Below, piece by piece: positions 1 to 10,490 of a stretch of DNA of 64,000 nucleotides. The notes beneath the pieces are model-generated. The model saw only the letters and a list, made by a program, of their open reading frames with translations. It ran no database searches and had not been told where the DNA came from. How positions within the stretch are numbered: the first letter of the stretch is position 1; the number at the start of each line of letters is the position of its first letter. Position numbers and translations under genes: made by a program. Origin of the DNA: Psychrobacter sp. LV10R520-6 (lineage in GTDB: Bacteria > Pseudomonadota > Gammaproteobacteria > Pseudomonadales > Moraxellaceae); contig NZ_LT900024.1 of assembly GCF_900182925.1 (NCBI RefSeq), positions 2,852,001-2,916,000 on the forward strand, written 5' to 3'.

Positions 1-7
1 GACCGCA

Positions 8-892
8 TTGTCTGCCATTACTCAAGCCTCGACTAAGCCCATTATGGCCAGCGACCAAAGGTTATATCGCCGTCGCCGACTGTGGAATAAAGTAGGATTG
101 GGCTTTGCAGCCTCAGCTATGATATTTGGGCTATTTTGGCTGTCGTGGATTTTGATTACTTTAGGCGTTGAAGGCTTTAGCGGTTTGGTGCAAATGCCAG
201 TATTTACCGCCGACACGCCACCACCAATGACCGACGGTGGTCTGCGCAACGTTATTGTCGGCTCGCTGATGATTTCAGGTAGTGGATTGTTTATCGGGGC
301 GCCAATTGGCCTGCTGGCAGGGATTTACTTGGCGGAATTCTCGCATGGCAATTGGCTGGGACAAGTCATTCGTTTTTTAAATGACATTCTGTTATCTGCC
401 CCATCTATTGTGATTGGCTTATTCATCTATGCAATATTAGTCAAAAATTATAGCTTTTCTGGTTGGGCAGGCGCGTGTGCCCTAGCGTTAATTGTCATTC
501 CAGTGGTGGTAAGAACCACCGAAAGCATGCTGTTATTAGTGCCCAATACTCTGCGTGAAGCAGCTTACGCGTTAGGAACGCCGAAATGGAAGCTGGTACT
601 GGGCGTAACCATCAAAGCAGCGCGGGCAGGCTTAATCACCGGCGTACTATTGGCATTTGCGCGTATCACTGGCGAGACTGCTCCGCTGTTATTTACCGCG
701 TTGAATAATCAATACTTCAGCTTAGACATGAGCAATGCGATGGGCAATATGCCCATCACTATTTATCAATTTGCTATGAGCCCTTATGACAATTGGCATA
801 CCTTAGCCTGGGCGGCAGCATTATTAATTACCTTAACAGTGCTTACCTTGAATGTAGCAGCACGCTATATCGGCGGCAAAGAATATAACTAA
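8..892 (+). CDS. pstA: phosphate ABC transporter permease PstA
   Basis: Inner-membrane permease that pairs with PstC to move phosphate delivered by PstS, powered by PstB. Seen: a basic N-terminus, then about six hydrophobic segments (near residues 30-52, 82-106, 125-145, 150-168, 207-225, 265-285). The permease coupling loop LREAAYALGTPKW near residue 180 is the EAA motif that docks on the ATPase. The frame is open up to the window edge and the first possible start is TTG at 8, so the true start may lie outside the window; an internal ATG at 44 has no clear ribosome site. pstB follows after about 150 bp. pstC and pstS are not in the window. Function is confident, start is not. Confidence 0.93.
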   Translation: MSAITQASTKPIMASDQRLYRRRRLWNKVGLGFAASAMIFGLFWLSWILITLGVEGFSGLVQMPVFTADTPPPMTDGGLRNVIVGSLMISGSGLFIGAPIGLLAGIYLAEFSHGNWLGQVIRFLNDILLSAPSIVIGLFIYAILVKNYSFSGWAGACALALIVIPVVVRTTESMLLLVPNTLREAAYALGTPKWKLVLGVTIKAARAGLITGVLLAFARITGETAPLLFTALNNQYFSLDMSNAMGNMPITIYQFAMSPYDNWHTLAWAAALLITLTVLTLNVAARYIGGKEYN

Positions 893-986
893 TAGTTTTT
901 ATCAGATGCTTTTATTAAAGAGCTTTACTGAAAAGTCTTACTGCTAAAAATTAATACTTACCCAACTTCTTAATTTTTATCTCCTG

Positions 987-1031
987 TTAAAGAACTTCAC
1001 ACTAAAGAATTTCATATTAAAGATAATAAGG
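987..1031 (+). repeat. 15-nt imperfect tandem repeat before pstB
   Basis: Three consecutive 15-nt units start at 987, 1002 and 1017. The first two differ at few positions around a TAAAGAAYTTCAYA core, and the third diverges after TTAAAGA. The last unit runs into the AAGGA ribosome site of pstB. It may be simple slippage DNA or an operator array. It does not match the canonical Pho box well. Confidence 0.5.
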
Positions 1032-1040
1032 AATATGACC

Positions 1041-1958
<918 letters not shown>

Positions 1959-2119
1959 TTGTCCTATTTATTATGGTTTTTCTATTCATATCATTTCTAA
2001 AAATTCAAAATAACGAAAAACAAGATTATAAGTACTACCATTAGTAGGCTTAGGAGTCTGACAACGTTAGCTTGTTTTTTGGGATTGCTATTGTCATGGT
2101 TTTTATCGAGAATTTTATT

Positions 2120-2839
2120 ATGTCCAATCAAATGTTCCACACCTCCAAAAGCTTTGACCAAGACTTAACCGAGACCACTGATTTATTTTTAGAGATGGGT
2201 GCGCTTGCTGGGCAGCAAGTGGCACAAGCGATGCACGCTTTGATAGAAGGCGATATGAATTTGGCCTATCAGGTGGTTGAGCAGGACAGTGCGATCAATC
2301 AGTTAGAGGTACTAATTGATGAGCGAGTACTATTATTAGTGGCTAAAAGGCAACCGGCGGCTCGCGACTTGCGCTATGTCATGGCGATCAGTAAAGGGGT
2401 GGTAGATATTGAGCGTATCGGCGATGAGGCGGCTAAGATTGCCCATATGGCGCAGCAAGTGGCCGCTGATAGTGTTACAAGTGCGAGCGATCATGAAGTA
2501 CAGCATTTGAGTAATCAGGTGCGTATGATGCTACACAGTGCGCTAGCAGCCTTTGAGCATTTAAAAGCAGAGCGCGCCTTTGATGTGATGCGTAGCGATG
2601 GCAACGTGGACTTTGAATATCAGTCTGCCATTCGCGCCTTGATGACCTACGTTATGGAAGACCCACGGCAAGTCAGTCATGTGATTAACTTGATGTGGAT
2701 ACTCAGAGCGCTTGAGCGCATCGGTGACCATGCCCGCAATATTGCCGAGCTAGTGATTTATATCAGCAGTGGCACGGATGTGCGCCATAGTGATTTTGAA
2801 AAGGTGCAACAAGCGATTGACGCTAGCAAAGTAGGCTAG
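2120..2839 (+). CDS. phoU: phosphate-specific transport regulator PhoU
   Basis: Cytoplasmic regulator that links the Pst transporter to the PhoR/PhoB system. Two three-helix PhoU repeats are visible, each with the metal-site ExxxD-type pattern: IERIGDEAAKIA near residue 97 and LERIGDHARNIAE near residue 203. From the ATG at 2120 the protein is 239 residues, matching the family (E. coli 241). The frame stays open upstream to a TTG at 2072, but those 16 residues are hydrophobic and unlike PhoU, so I use 2120. The stop codon lies inside a terminator hairpin. Confidence 0.95.
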   Translation: MSNQMFHTSKSFDQDLTETTDLFLEMGALAGQQVAQAMHALIEGDMNLAYQVVEQDSAINQLEVLIDERVLLLVAKRQPAARDLRYVMAISKGVVDIERIGDEAAKIAHMAQQVAADSVTSASDHEVQHLSNQVRMMLHSALAAFEHLKAERAFDVMRSDGNVDFEYQSAIRALMTYVMEDPRQVSHVINLMWILRALERIGDHARNIAELVIYISSGTDVRHSDFEKVQQAIDASKVG

Positions 2840-2853
2840 CGCCTCGTTTTTTT
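2821..2853 (+). terminator. terminator of the pst-phoU operon
   Basis: A 7-bp stem (2821-2827 with 2835-2841, loop AAAGTAG) is followed after 5 nt by a run of T. The phoU stop codon sits in the 3' arm. The stem is short and the U-run is offset, so strength is uncertain. Confidence 0.5.
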
Positions 2854-2882
2854 ACATTTCATTTTCTATTCTAAGCGTTGGT

Positions 2883-3179
2883 CTAGCTTTTGGTTTCTGG
2901 TGTCCAGCCCTGAGCACGTTCATAGTTTTCATTATCCAAAAATTTATCACGTTGTTCCGTCAAGAATTTCTTGGCTTCAGGATCCATCATACTTAAATGG
3001 TTTTCGTTAATCAGCATAGTTTGGTGCTCGAGCCATTCTTTCCATGCCTTTTCCGATACTGTTTCTTGTAGCTCTTGACCTTTTTTGTTCGGGAAGGGAG
3101 GATGCGCCATTTTAGGTAGATCTTGCTGATATTTACGGCAAAATACGGTATTGGCTTGGGGATTGAAATTCTCGGTCAT
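2883..3179 (-). CDS. yggX: Fe(II)-trafficking / oxidative damage protection protein YggX
   Basis: Small cytoplasmic protein of the YggX family, implicated in handling ferrous iron and protecting Fe-S clusters from oxidation. Family landmarks are present: N-terminal [11 protein letters not shown] with the conserved Cys near residue 13, [30 protein letters not shown], and the C-terminal [10 protein letters not shown]. The 98 residues agree with the usual 88-91 plus a short N-terminal addition. It lies downstream of argH on the same strand but is separated by a strong terminator, so it is probably transcribed alone. An AAGGAGCGACTC-type Shine-Dalgarno site precedes the ATG. Confidence 0.96.
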   Translation of the reverse strand: MTENFNPQANTVFCRKYQQDLPKMAHPPFPNKKGQELQETVSEKAWKEWLEHQTMLINENHLSMMDPEAKKFLTEQRDKFLDNENYERAQGWTPETKS

Positions 3180-3344
3180 GAGTCGCTCCTTATTATTGAT
3201 ATTGAATATATTAGCAGTTTGCTATTAACCTATGATAAAGGTCTTAGTGCACTTAGCAAATGCTAATAGGGTTATAAAGGTTAATAAGTTTAAGGGTATC
3301 AGGTTTATAAAGGTTAACCGCAAATTTATTTAAATAGGGTAACA

Positions 3345-3373
3345 AAAACACCCGCAATGATGGCGGGTGTTTT
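3345..3373 (-). terminator. rho-independent terminator of argH
   Basis: A perfect 11-bp stem (3345-3355 with 3363-3373) with a 7-nt loop. On the minus strand it is followed by TTTTTGTT. It lies 50 nt past the argH stop and before yggX. Confidence 0.88.
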
Positions 3374-3425
3374 GATATTAATCGCTGTAGTCAGCGAAGG
3401 CTATCAAGTTAATAAAAATATTAGA

Positions 3426-4919
3426 TTAAGCAAAGACTTCTAAACGGGTACGTCCACGGCGCACCGCCTGCTTCACTTGATTGGGTGCAGTGCCGCCCAA
3501 ATGGTCACGCGCTGCTAATGAACCTTCTAAGGTTAAGTAGTCAAACACGTCATCGCCGATGGCATCGCTAAATGACTGCAATTGTGCCAATGATAAGTCG
3601 CTCAAGTCCACACCTTCTTTAATACCCAAAGCAACAGCATTGCCCACCACTTCATGGGCATCACGGAACGCAACCCCATTTCGCACTAGATAATCGGCCA
3701 AATCGGTAGCAGTGGCATAACCTTTCATGGTCGCCGCGCGCATATTTTCTTTATTAGGCGTGATATTTGGTAGCATATCGGCAAAGGCTAATAGCGAGCC
3801 TGTCAAAGTGTCTACGCAATCAAAAAGCGGCTCTTTGTCTTCTTGGTTGTCTTTATTGTAGGCCAGTGGCTGGCTTTTCATGAGGCTCAATAAGGTCATT
3901 AACTGTCCGAATACGCGAGCCGCTTTACCACGTACCAGCTCTGGTACATCAGGGTTTTTCTTCTGTGGCATGATGGATGAACCAGTACAAAAGCGATCCG
4001 GTATCTGCACAAAATTAAATTGTGCGGACATCCATAAGATAATTTCCTCACTCATGCGCGACATATGCATCATTAAGATAGAAGCGGCAGCGGTAAACTC
4101 AATGGCAAAGTCGCGATCGGATACGGCATCGAGCGAGTTTTGGCAAATGCCCTCAAAACCAAGAAGTTCCGCAGTAATCGTACGGTCGATTGGGAAGGTC
4201 GTGCCAGCAAGAGCGGCGCTGCCGAGTGGTAATTGATTGATACGGCGACGCGCATCCACCAGTCGCTCAGTATCACGAAATAGCATCTCAAACCATGCCA
4301 TCACGTGGTGACCAAAGCTGACCGGTTGTGCGGTTTGCAAATGGGTAAATCCCGGCATAATAGTATCGGTATGTTGTTCAGCTAAATCTAATAAGCCGCT
4401 CTGCAAGCGTACCAATAGCGCAATGATATTATCGGTTTCTTCACGCAGCCACAGGCGAATATCGGTTGCGACTTGGTCATTACGACTACGACCGGTATGT
4501 AGCTTTTTACCGACCGCACCAATAATATCAGTCAGGCGCGACTCAACGTTCATATGTACATCTTCCAGCTGAATTGACCAATCAAACTCATCGGCCTCAA
4601 TCTCGGCTAGCACTTGCTGCAGGCCTTCAATAATTGTCGCGACCTCATCAGCGCTTAAAATATCGCACTCTTTGAGCATAGTCGCATGAGCGATTGAGCC
4701 TTCGATATCATGACGCGCAAAGCGTTGATCGAAGCCTACTGAAGCGGTAAAGGCGGCAACGAAGCTGTCTGTTGCTTCACTAAAGCGCCCGCCCCACATT
4801 TGCTGGCCTGGGCTGTTTTGTGCAGCAGCGTTTGTTGTGGCAGCATCTGTGCTAGAATCAGATGCATGTGAATTTTTATTTTGCTCGGGATTACTAGGAT
4901 TTGAAGAAGTGGCGTTCAT
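3426..4919 (-). CDS. argH: argininosuccinate lyase
   Basis: Cytosolic last enzyme of arginine biosynthesis, splitting argininosuccinate to arginine and fumarate. Seen: MWGGRF at 41-46, HTGRSRNDQ at 141-149, and the fumarase/ASL signature [12 protein letters not shown] at 313-324 with the catalytic Ser. The family is usually about 460 residues and begins close to MWGGRF. The first 40 residues here are an Asn/Ser/Ala/Gln-rich extension with no detectable domain. If translation instead starts at Met41 (position 4799) the gene would no longer overlap algZ; neither start has a strong ribosome site. Divergence from algZ-algR matches Pseudomonas gene order. Confidence 0.96.
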   Translation of the reverse strand: MNATSSNPSNPEQNKNSHASDSSTDAATTNAAAQNSPGQQMWGGRFSEATDSFVAAFTASVGFDQRFARHDIEGSIAHATMLKECDILSADEVATIIEGLQQVLAEIEADEFDWSIQLEDVHMNVESRLTDIIGAVGKKLHTGRSRNDQVATDIRLWLREETDNIIALLVRLQSGLLDLAEQHTDTIMPGFTHLQTAQPVSFGHHVMAWFEMLFRDTERLVDARRRINQLPLGSAALAGTTFPIDRTITAELLGFEGICQNSLDAVSDRDFAIEFTAAASILMMHMSRMSEEIILWMSAQFNFVQIPDRFCTGSSIMPQKKNPDVPELVRGKAARVFGQLMTLLSLMKSQPLAYNKDNQEDKEPLFDCVDTLTGSLLAFADMLPNITPNKENMRAATMKGYATATDLADYLVRNGVAFRDAHEVVGNAVALGIKEGVDLSDLSLAQLQSFSDAIGDDVFDYLTLEGSLAARDHLGGTAPNQVKQAVRRGRTRLEVFA

Positions 4920-6052
4920 ATCGGTCTAAGACAAGTCAACAGAATAAGAACTCGAGTATAGCAAATGATGAGGTTGCCTTACTAGCGGAGCGCTTAGAGT
5001 TTTTTATTCCCAAACTCATGGAAATCATGAGGCCTGGGCAGTGGCTACTGTATATCTTTCTTTGGTCGTTGTTTCTTACAGTAATTGATCGCCATGATAT
5101 GGCTACTTGGTCACAGTTTTTGATCAAGTTTATGAGTAGGGTTATTCAAAATACTTTAACCGTCATCCCGTCATTATATTTGATTGATTATTTACGTCCT
5201 CTCTTTAAGCACGCGAGTATCCTTAGAGTCAGTATATATGTTTTCCTGCTATTTACGATTGGCTCTGCAATACCAATAACCTTAGTTATGCTCGTTATGA
5301 TTAATATTGGCTGGCTTGACTACAATCCTCAAGCGTTTGTCTTAAATATATTGTTTAATAGTATGATTACTGGTAGCTTCACATTAGTGTTTTTACTGTA
5401 TTTCATACGCCGTCATCGAGAGCTCAATGCTCTTAAGCTATCTTTTGAGCATAAGCTGACCGCTCAAAACGACTTGATCAAAGCTCGTCTCGCCCCGCAC
5501 TTTTTCTTTAATACGCTTAACACTTTAACTTCACTTATTGAATCCAATCCGTCACGTGCAGCCGCGTTATTGCAGCACGTATCAGCGTTGTTCCGTGCTA
5601 GTTTTAGTGGCACGCGTGAAATTAGCTTTGAAGAAGAAGTGGCGCTTTGCGAGCATTATTTGGCGATTGAGTCGAGCCGTTTGGCCGATAAACTTGCTGT
5701 GAGTTGGCAGCTGCCCGACGAAGATGTAATGTACGATATGGTCATCACTGTTTTGACCTTGCAGGGTGTGCTTGAAAAAGTACTGTTTAGCGTGGTAGAG
5801 ATGACCACCGAAACCATTATTATTGATATCGCCGTGACCTGGCAGCAGCACCGAGTTACTATTACCGTTACTGCTCAGCTTCCCAGCAAAACGTTAATGA
5901 TTAGTCATAATTTGCGCCAACATGTGGACTTTTATGTTCAAGCTGAGCGCTTAAAAATTCATTTCGGACAAAGTGCCGATATTCAAAGCACGGTCACCAG
6001 TCAGCAAATCATAACCATCATTGATTATCCCCTACAAGATGTTGGTTTGTAA
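4901..6052 (+). CDS. algZ: AlgZ/FimS-type sensor histidine kinase with degenerate ATPase domain
   Basis: Inner-membrane partner of the response regulator encoded 157 bp downstream. Seen: about four transmembrane segments (47-63, 84-98, 109-134, 146-168), then a LytS/His_kinase-family dimerisation helix with the motif [12 protein letters not shown] and His200. The ATP-binding part is poor: where LytS-type kinases have LxLQPLvENAvkHG, this protein has [16 protein letters not shown] at 285-300, losing the N-box Asn and His. The G-rich lid is replaced by [18 protein letters not shown]. The start is uncertain: ATG at 4901 overlaps the argH start by 19 bp, while Met40 (5018) or Met43 (5027) would leave room for promoters. 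It is AlgZ-like by neighbourhood and fold, but kinase activity is doubtful. Confidence 0.85.
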   Translation: MKKWRSYRSKTSQQNKNSSIANDEVALLAERLEFFIPKLMEIMRPGQWLLYIFLWSLFLTVIDRHDMATWSQFLIKFMSRVIQNTLTVIPSLYLIDYLRPLFKHASILRVSIYVFLLFTIGSAIPITLVMLVMINIGWLDYNPQAFVLNILFNSMITGSFTLVFLLYFIRRHRELNALKLSFEHKLTAQNDLIKARLAPHFFFNTLNTLTSLIESNPSRAAALLQHVSALFRASFSGTREISFEEEVALCEHYLAIESSRLADKLAVSWQLPDEDVMYDMVITVLTLQGVLEKVLFSVVEMTTETIIIDIAVTWQQHRVTITVTAQLPSKTLMISHNLRQHVDFYVQAERLKIHFGQSADIQSTVTSQQIITIIDYPLQDVGL

Positions 6053-6209
6053 CCCTTTCTTAGTATTTTAATACTTCCATAATATCTATCATGGCATACT
6101 TATTGCATCAATTATTTTATTGATGTAATCGTTACCTTATGTGATTGATAATTGGTAACTATTAATAGTGTCTAAAAATTTTTAGGTGGGCTATGCGAAA
6201 GGGATTTAC

Positions 6210-6947
6210 ATGCGAATTATAGTTTGTGATGATGAGCCATTGGCACGTGAGCGTTTGGTCAGGATTGTGCAAGAGTCAGGTCATCAGGTGGTCGCACAAG
6301 CAACGACCGGGGTAGAAGCCATTGTCGCAGTAAAAACCCATCAGCCAGATGTCATATTACTAGACATTCGGATGCCCGAAATGGATGGTGTGCGCTGTGC
6401 CCAAGAGCTCAGTGAGCTCAAGCATCCGCCGGCTATTATCTTCGTTACCGCTTATGATCATTATGCGATTGCGGCCCTTAAAGCCAATGCTATTGGCTAC
6501 TTATTAAAACCTGCAAACAAGGATGAGCTGTTAGAGGCACTTGGCAAAGCCAAAAATCTAAACGCCGCCCAATTAAATGAAATTCGTAAGCTTGAAGATC
6601 CAACTGCTCGGCCAGTACGAGAGCATATCGCCGCCCGTACCCATCGTGGGGTAGAGCTGATTGAGTTGAAAGATATTTATTATTGCAGTGCCGATCAAAA
6701 GTACGTCAAAGTTCGTCATAAAGAGGGCATTGTGTTGATTGATGAGACCTTAAAGGAGCTGGAGCAAGAATTTGACGATCGACTGTTTCGTGTGCACCGT
6801 AATGCCATGATCAATCTAAAATTTTTGGATTTTTTAGAGACTGTAGATGCTGGAAATTACCAAGTACACTTTAAAGGTATTGAGGAGACTTTAGCCGTCA
6901 GCCGTCGCCATCTACCCGCGTTACGTGAAAAAATTCAAAGTATGTAG
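6210..6947 (+). CDS. algR: AlgR-type LytTR response regulator
   Basis: DNA-binding response regulator, cognate of the AlgZ-like protein. From the ATG at 6210 the receiver domain occupies residues 1-120: acidic pair D7/D8, phosphoacceptor D52 in LLDIRMPEMDG, T82 and K102 in LLKP. A LytTR DNA-binding domain covers about 140-245 with RVHRNAMINL. An open frame extends to a GTG at 6186, but the GAAAGGGA site at 6197-6203 fits the ATG at 6210 and the receiver normally begins at MRIIVCDDE. In Pseudomonas AlgR controls twitching motility and alginate; the targets here are unknown. The order argH/algZ-algR-hemC-hemD is the Pseudomonas one. Confidence 0.93.
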   Translation: MRIIVCDDEPLARERLVRIVQESGHQVVAQATTGVEAIVAVKTHQPDVILLDIRMPEMDGVRCAQELSELKHPPAIIFVTAYDHYAIAALKANAIGYLLKPANKDELLEALGKAKNLNAAQLNEIRKLEDPTARPVREHIAARTHRGVELIELKDIYYCSADQKYVKVRHKEGIVLIDETLKELEQEFDDRLFRVHRNAMINLKFLDFLETVDAGNYQVHFKGIEETLAVSRRHLPALREKIQSM

Positions 6948-7038
6948 CTCGTATAACCTATTTTAACAAACATATACTTTCAACAAATATGGGCAAGGAG
7001 CGTTTTTAAATCCTGAAGCTTCCTCCCATATCATCAAT

Positions 7039-7071
7039 CCCTTATTTATGCTTAAATAGGGGTATTTTTTT
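7039..7071 (+). terminator. terminator of algR
   Basis: A 10-bp stem with one G-U pair (7039-7048 with 7053-7062, loop TGCT) is followed by TATTTTTTT. It ends the algZ-algR unit ahead of hemC. Confidence 0.85.
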
Positions 7072-7100
7072 GCGTCACCACATACCGTTAATAAAAGTAC

Positions 7101-7215
7101 AGTGAACCCAATATACAACTGGGACCAGACAGACGAGTGAGAGTTGCAGCTGGCCTATCAAAGCAGGTGCATTCAGCGAGTCTGATGCTGTAACAGGTTT
7201 GTAGTTGGTTCTACT
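7101..7215 (+). promoter_or_regulatory. possible structured leader of hemC
   Basis: Between the algR terminator and hemC, the segment AGTGAACCCAA (7101-7111) can pair with TTGGTTCTACT (7205-7215) through 10 bp with two single-base bulges. It encloses about 93 nt with further helices, for example GCATTCAG (7169-7176) with CTGATGC (7182-7188). The segment is richer in G and C than the surrounding spacers. It matches none of the riboswitch cores I know (TPP, FMN, cobalamin, SAM, glycine). This is a hand-drawn fold, so confidence is low. Confidence 0.28.
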
Positions 7216-7242
7216 ATAGCGTTAATCCTATTGAGGCCTCAT

Positions 7243-8274
7243 ATGAGCAACTCGTCGCAACAACCTGCTTTGACTACCTTAAATATCGCCACCCGTCAGA
7301 GTCCATTGGCATTATGGCAAGCCGAACACATTCGTGATCGCTTGCTAGTACTGTATCCTAGCTTGACTATTAACTTGCTAAAAATTGTCACTAAAGGTGA
7401 CAAAATTTTGGACACGCCACTGGCCAAAATCGGTGGAAAGGGGTTGTTTGTGAAAGAGCTTGAGCAAGCAATGTATGACAAACAGGCAGATATTGCAGTG
7501 CACTCATTAAAAGACGTTCCCATGCAATTGCCTGAAGGTTTGATGCTGGGTGTCTATTGCACGCGTGCCTCTCCGACTGATGCGTTCGTCTCTAATACCT
7601 ATAACGGTCTTGACGAGTTACCTGAAGGCGCAGTGGTGGGAACCTCAAGTTTACGCCGTCAGTGTCAACTTAAAGCCTATCGTCCAGATTTGCAAATCAA
7701 AACCCTGCGCGGTAACGTTGGGACGCGTCTAGGTAAGCTGGATGCAGGCGATTATGATGCCATTATTCTAGCCACCAGCGGTCTACAGCGTATTGAGCTG
7801 GACGCGCGTATTCGCGGAGAATTAGATATTGATGTCTGCTTGCCTGCTGTTGGACAAGGGGCATTAGCAATTGAATGTCGTGAAGATGATGCTGAGATAT
7901 TAGCCTTACTCGCGCCGCTCAATGATGACAAAGCACGCATCCGTTTAATCGCTGAGCGCGCTTTAAATCGTCACTTAGAAGGCGGCTGCCAAGTCCCGAT
8001 TGCTGCTTTTGCTGTTTTACATGCCGCTGATGACAGCGTCGATATTGAGAATAATTATATCGAAAACGATGATGCTGGCAATAGGTTGTGGCTACGTGGC
8101 CGAGTCGGACAAGCCGATGGTAGCGAGTTGCTAAAAGCTGAAAAACGTACTATTTTGAGTGGTACCCAAGTAGAACAAGAAGCGCAAGCCAATCAGCTCG
8201 GCATTGAAGTGGCTGATATGCTACTTGCAGATGGCGCTGGTGCTATTTTGGCAGCGATTTACCATCCTGAATAG
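7243..8274 (+). CDS. hemC: porphobilinogen deaminase (hydroxymethylbilane synthase)
   Basis: Cytosolic heme-pathway enzyme that joins four porphobilinogens into hydroxymethylbilane. Seen: [13 protein letters not shown] near residues 15-27, KGDK and [11 protein letters not shown] around 51-74, AVHSLKDVP with the catalytic Asp at 85-93, and [11 protein letters not shown] at 156-165. The dipyrromethane-cofactor Cys is C249 in [11 protein letters not shown]. The start at ATG 7243 is set by GAGG at 7233-7236, 6 nt upstream; an in-frame TTG at 7231 overlaps that site. The 343 residues are slightly longer than E. coli (313) through a short insert near 267-280. hemD and hemX follow on the same strand. 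Confidence 0.97.
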   Translation: MSNSSQQPALTTLNIATRQSPLALWQAEHIRDRLLVLYPSLTINLLKIVTKGDKILDTPLAKIGGKGLFVKELEQAMYDKQADIAVHSLKDVPMQLPEGLMLGVYCTRASPTDAFVSNTYNGLDELPEGAVVGTSSLRRQCQLKAYRPDLQIKTLRGNVGTRLGKLDAGDYDAIILATSGLQRIELDARIRGELDIDVCLPAVGQGALAIECREDDAEILALLAPLNDDKARIRLIAERALNRHLEGGCQVPIAAFAVLHAADDSVDIENNYIENDDAGNRLWLRGRVGQADGSELLKAEKRTILSGTQVEQEAQANQLGIEVADMLLADGAGAILAAIYHPE

Positions 8275-8341
8275 CAGGCATGTATCTGTTTTAAAGTAAA
8301 TCGACTATATCACTCTAATCCCATAAGCCTTACGTCGTGGT

Positions 8342-9370
8342 ATGTTTATGTCTTGGTCATCGCCGCCCACTTACTCTAAGTCAAATCAGGAAGTTGATGG
8401 TGTAGCAATGCCGCCGCAAGTGGTGATTAATACCCGCCCAGTAGAGCGTGCTGCGCCGCTTACCTGTCATTTACAAGCAGCAGGTTTTATAGTCGTTGAT
8501 ATACCGATGCTAGCGTTGCAATCGCGCGCAGTCATAGAAGAAGATATGAGACTGATGCGCCAATGGCTGGCGGGCGATTATCAAGCCTTGGTCATTGTAA
8601 GCCCAACAGCTGCTGCTTCAGGCTTAGCGGTTTGGCAAACACTTGAACTTGAAAGAAATGCTCAAGATATTAATAGTAAATCAGAAATAGCTTCGACGAA
8701 ACCACCAAGCCATTTAATTGCCGTTGGGGAAGCTACCGCCGCCGTATTGAATAATGCCCAACTACCAGCGGCAAACTACCAAGTGCGACAGCCTACGAGT
8801 GCCAATAACGAAGGTATGCTGGTCATGCCTGAGATTGAAAGGCTAGAAGCTGGTGATAAGGTACTGATATGGCGTGGACTTGGCGGACGCCGACTATTGG
8901 TTGATGCCTTACAAGCGCGCGGTGTACATATCGATAGCATTGCGTGGTATGAGCGAGTTATGCCTACCGATGCCAATACTCACTACCAACAGTGGCTGAA
9001 ACAATTCAGTGTGCAAAAGGCAACGCAAAAGCTAGCGCAACCCATAGCGCAAATACAGCAACCAAAGCCTATTGTTGTTATTAGTAGTGGCACGGCCTTT
9101 GAGCATTGGGTAAGTATAGTCGATCCAGTGCAAGCGCTTGACTCAGAATCGAAGTCAGATATAAATCTAGATGCAAATTCAGATGGCAGTTCGCCTGTAA
9201 TTTTAGATACGAATTTGAGTAATGGGTCGCCACTTAAATTGTCGGACTTTGCTTATGTGGTACTAGGTGAGCGCTTAGCTCATATGGTCGCTGAGCAACA
9301 ACTGAGCTATTGGCGAGTAGAAGATCTGACTCCTGAGACTATCCTTGCAGCAATTAGAAGTAGTTGTTAA
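8342..9370 (+). CDS. hemD: uroporphyrinogen-III synthase
   Basis: Cytosolic enzyme that inverts ring D and closes hydroxymethylbilane to uroporphyrinogen III. HemD proteins diverge strongly; support here comes from the opening VVINTRPVERAAPLTCHLQAAGF, VIVSPTAAASGL, LIAVGEATAAVL, the middle VLIWRGLGGRRLLVDALQARG, the interdomain IAWYERV, and the position between hemC and hemX. Length is 342 residues against about 250, mainly from a Gln/Asp/Ser-rich insert after VISSGTAFEHW (about residues 265-297). Starts at 8342, 8348 or Met23 (8408) are all possible; the conserved domain begins just after Met23, so 8408 may be the real start. Confidence 0.88.
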   Translation: MFMSWSSPPTYSKSNQEVDGVAMPPQVVINTRPVERAAPLTCHLQAAGFIVVDIPMLALQSRAVIEEDMRLMRQWLAGDYQALVIVSPTAAASGLAVWQTLELERNAQDINSKSEIASTKPPSHLIAVGEATAAVLNNAQLPAANYQVRQPTSANNEGMLVMPEIERLEAGDKVLIWRGLGGRRLLVDALQARGVHIDSIAWYERVMPTDANTHYQQWLKQFSVQKATQKLAQPIAQIQQPKPIVVISSGTAFEHWVSIVDPVQALDSESKSDINLDANSDGSSPVILDTNLSNGSPLKLSDFAYVVLGERLAHMVAEQQLSYWRVEDLTPETILAAIRSSC

Positions 9371-9490
9371 TTTTAACCGCGACTAGTTCTAACAGCTACT
9401 GATTTTAACAAGTATCAAAAACTTAATAATTAATTTATCTTACCTGCTTATTTTAAGTACGTTTAAACCTATCAACAACGGTGCTGCTTT

Positions 9491-10471
9491 ATGTCAACTA
9501 AGTTTGAATCGTCACCTAACGATCCCTCTGCCGGTCAGCAGCGCCGCCAAGCAAATATCTTGCTATTGCGCCTGCAGTGGTTACTTATTTTACTGCTCAT
9601 CGCCGCGTTATCATGGTTATATATTAGTCAACAGCGTTTTCAAAATCATGTCAATGAGCGTTTGCAAAGTAATGAACAATTGGCCAGTCGGCTAAACGAA
9701 ATGGACGATCGCTTATTTGCTATCAATCAGCAGAGTCTGCCACCGCCGAGCACTGTGGTCGGTAGCCAATCACAAAACCAGCTGGATTTATTACGTATTC
9801 AAATACAAGCAGCTGATAGGTTACTGTTAGATAATAACGATAGGGCAGCGATTGATTTATTACGTGGACTACAATGGCAGCTATCACAAAACAGTAATGA
9901 GATTGCGCCAGCCCTGACGATTGTCATCAAACAAAGCTTAACCAAAGATATCGAGCGCTTGCAAGCGCAAAGCTCTCAACCCAGCCCATGGCAGATACAA
10001 AATTTGGCGATTCAAAACATCCAAGAATTTTTACACAGCCATGAGCGTCTAAACAGCCATGATAAACAAGGAAGCTCTGTTAACGTAGCAAGCAATAATA
10101 TTGCACTGACCCGCAGACAACTAACGATTCACGAAGTTATCATGACACTGAATCTAGCGAATCAAGCCAGTAATATGCGTGATAAAGGCCAGCTGGTTTC
10201 TTACTTGCGCCAAGCTCGAAACCAGTTGCAAACTTTAGTTACAGACCCTTCAAGCACGCCGAAAAACAAAGTTAGCTCCAATTCTAATCCGACATCGTCG
10301 TCAGTCATAAAAAGCAGTACGAAAACGTCTGACAATCAAAGTAATTTACAGACTATAGGGGCGCCACAAAATATCTCAGAAGTGATTAATTGGCTGGATA
10401 AACTGATTGCTAACTCCCCAACACCAACGCCGCTATTGACCACTCAGATTTTAGATAAACCCAAGCGTTGA
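9491..10471 (+). CDS. hemX: HemX-like membrane-anchored protein
   Basis: Protein of the gammaproteobacterial HemX family (annotated as uroporphyrin-III C-methyltransferase-like, though it lacks a methyltransferase domain). Seen: a cytoplasmic Gln/Arg-rich N-terminus, one transmembrane helix at about 25-46, and a long periplasmic helical region with coiled-coil heptads (50-80). Then come LRIQIQAADRLLLDNNDRAAIDLL and a Ser/Thr/Asn-rich stretch near 255-285. Its site after hemCD is standard. Function is unknown; assembly or scaffolding of heme enzymes is only a suggestion. Confidence 0.8.
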   Translation: MSTKFESSPNDPSAGQQRRQANILLLRLQWLLILLLIAALSWLYISQQRFQNHVNERLQSNEQLASRLNEMDDRLFAINQQSLPPPSTVVGSQSQNQLDLLRIQIQAADRLLLDNNDRAAIDLLRGLQWQLSQNSNEIAPALTIVIKQSLTKDIERLQAQSSQPSPWQIQNLAIQNIQEFLHSHERLNSHDKQGSSVNVASNNIALTRRQLTIHEVIMTLNLANQASNMRDKGQLVSYLRQARNQLQTLVTDPSSTPKNKVSSNSNPTSSSVIKSSTKTSDNQSNLQTIGAPQNISEVINWLDKLIANSPTPTPLLTTQILDKPKR

Positions 10472-10490
10472 TCTGTGCCCGTTTATTCTA

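Noticed and set aside
6186..6209. Longer algR start at GTG 6186
   Set aside because: It covers the GAAAGGGA ribosome site of the ATG at 6210 and adds residues before the conserved receiver start.
7137..7193. Possible 18-codon leader peptide (GTG at 7137) in the hemC upstream region
   Set aside because: No convincing ribosome site and no enrichment in a regulatory amino acid; more likely a chance frame.
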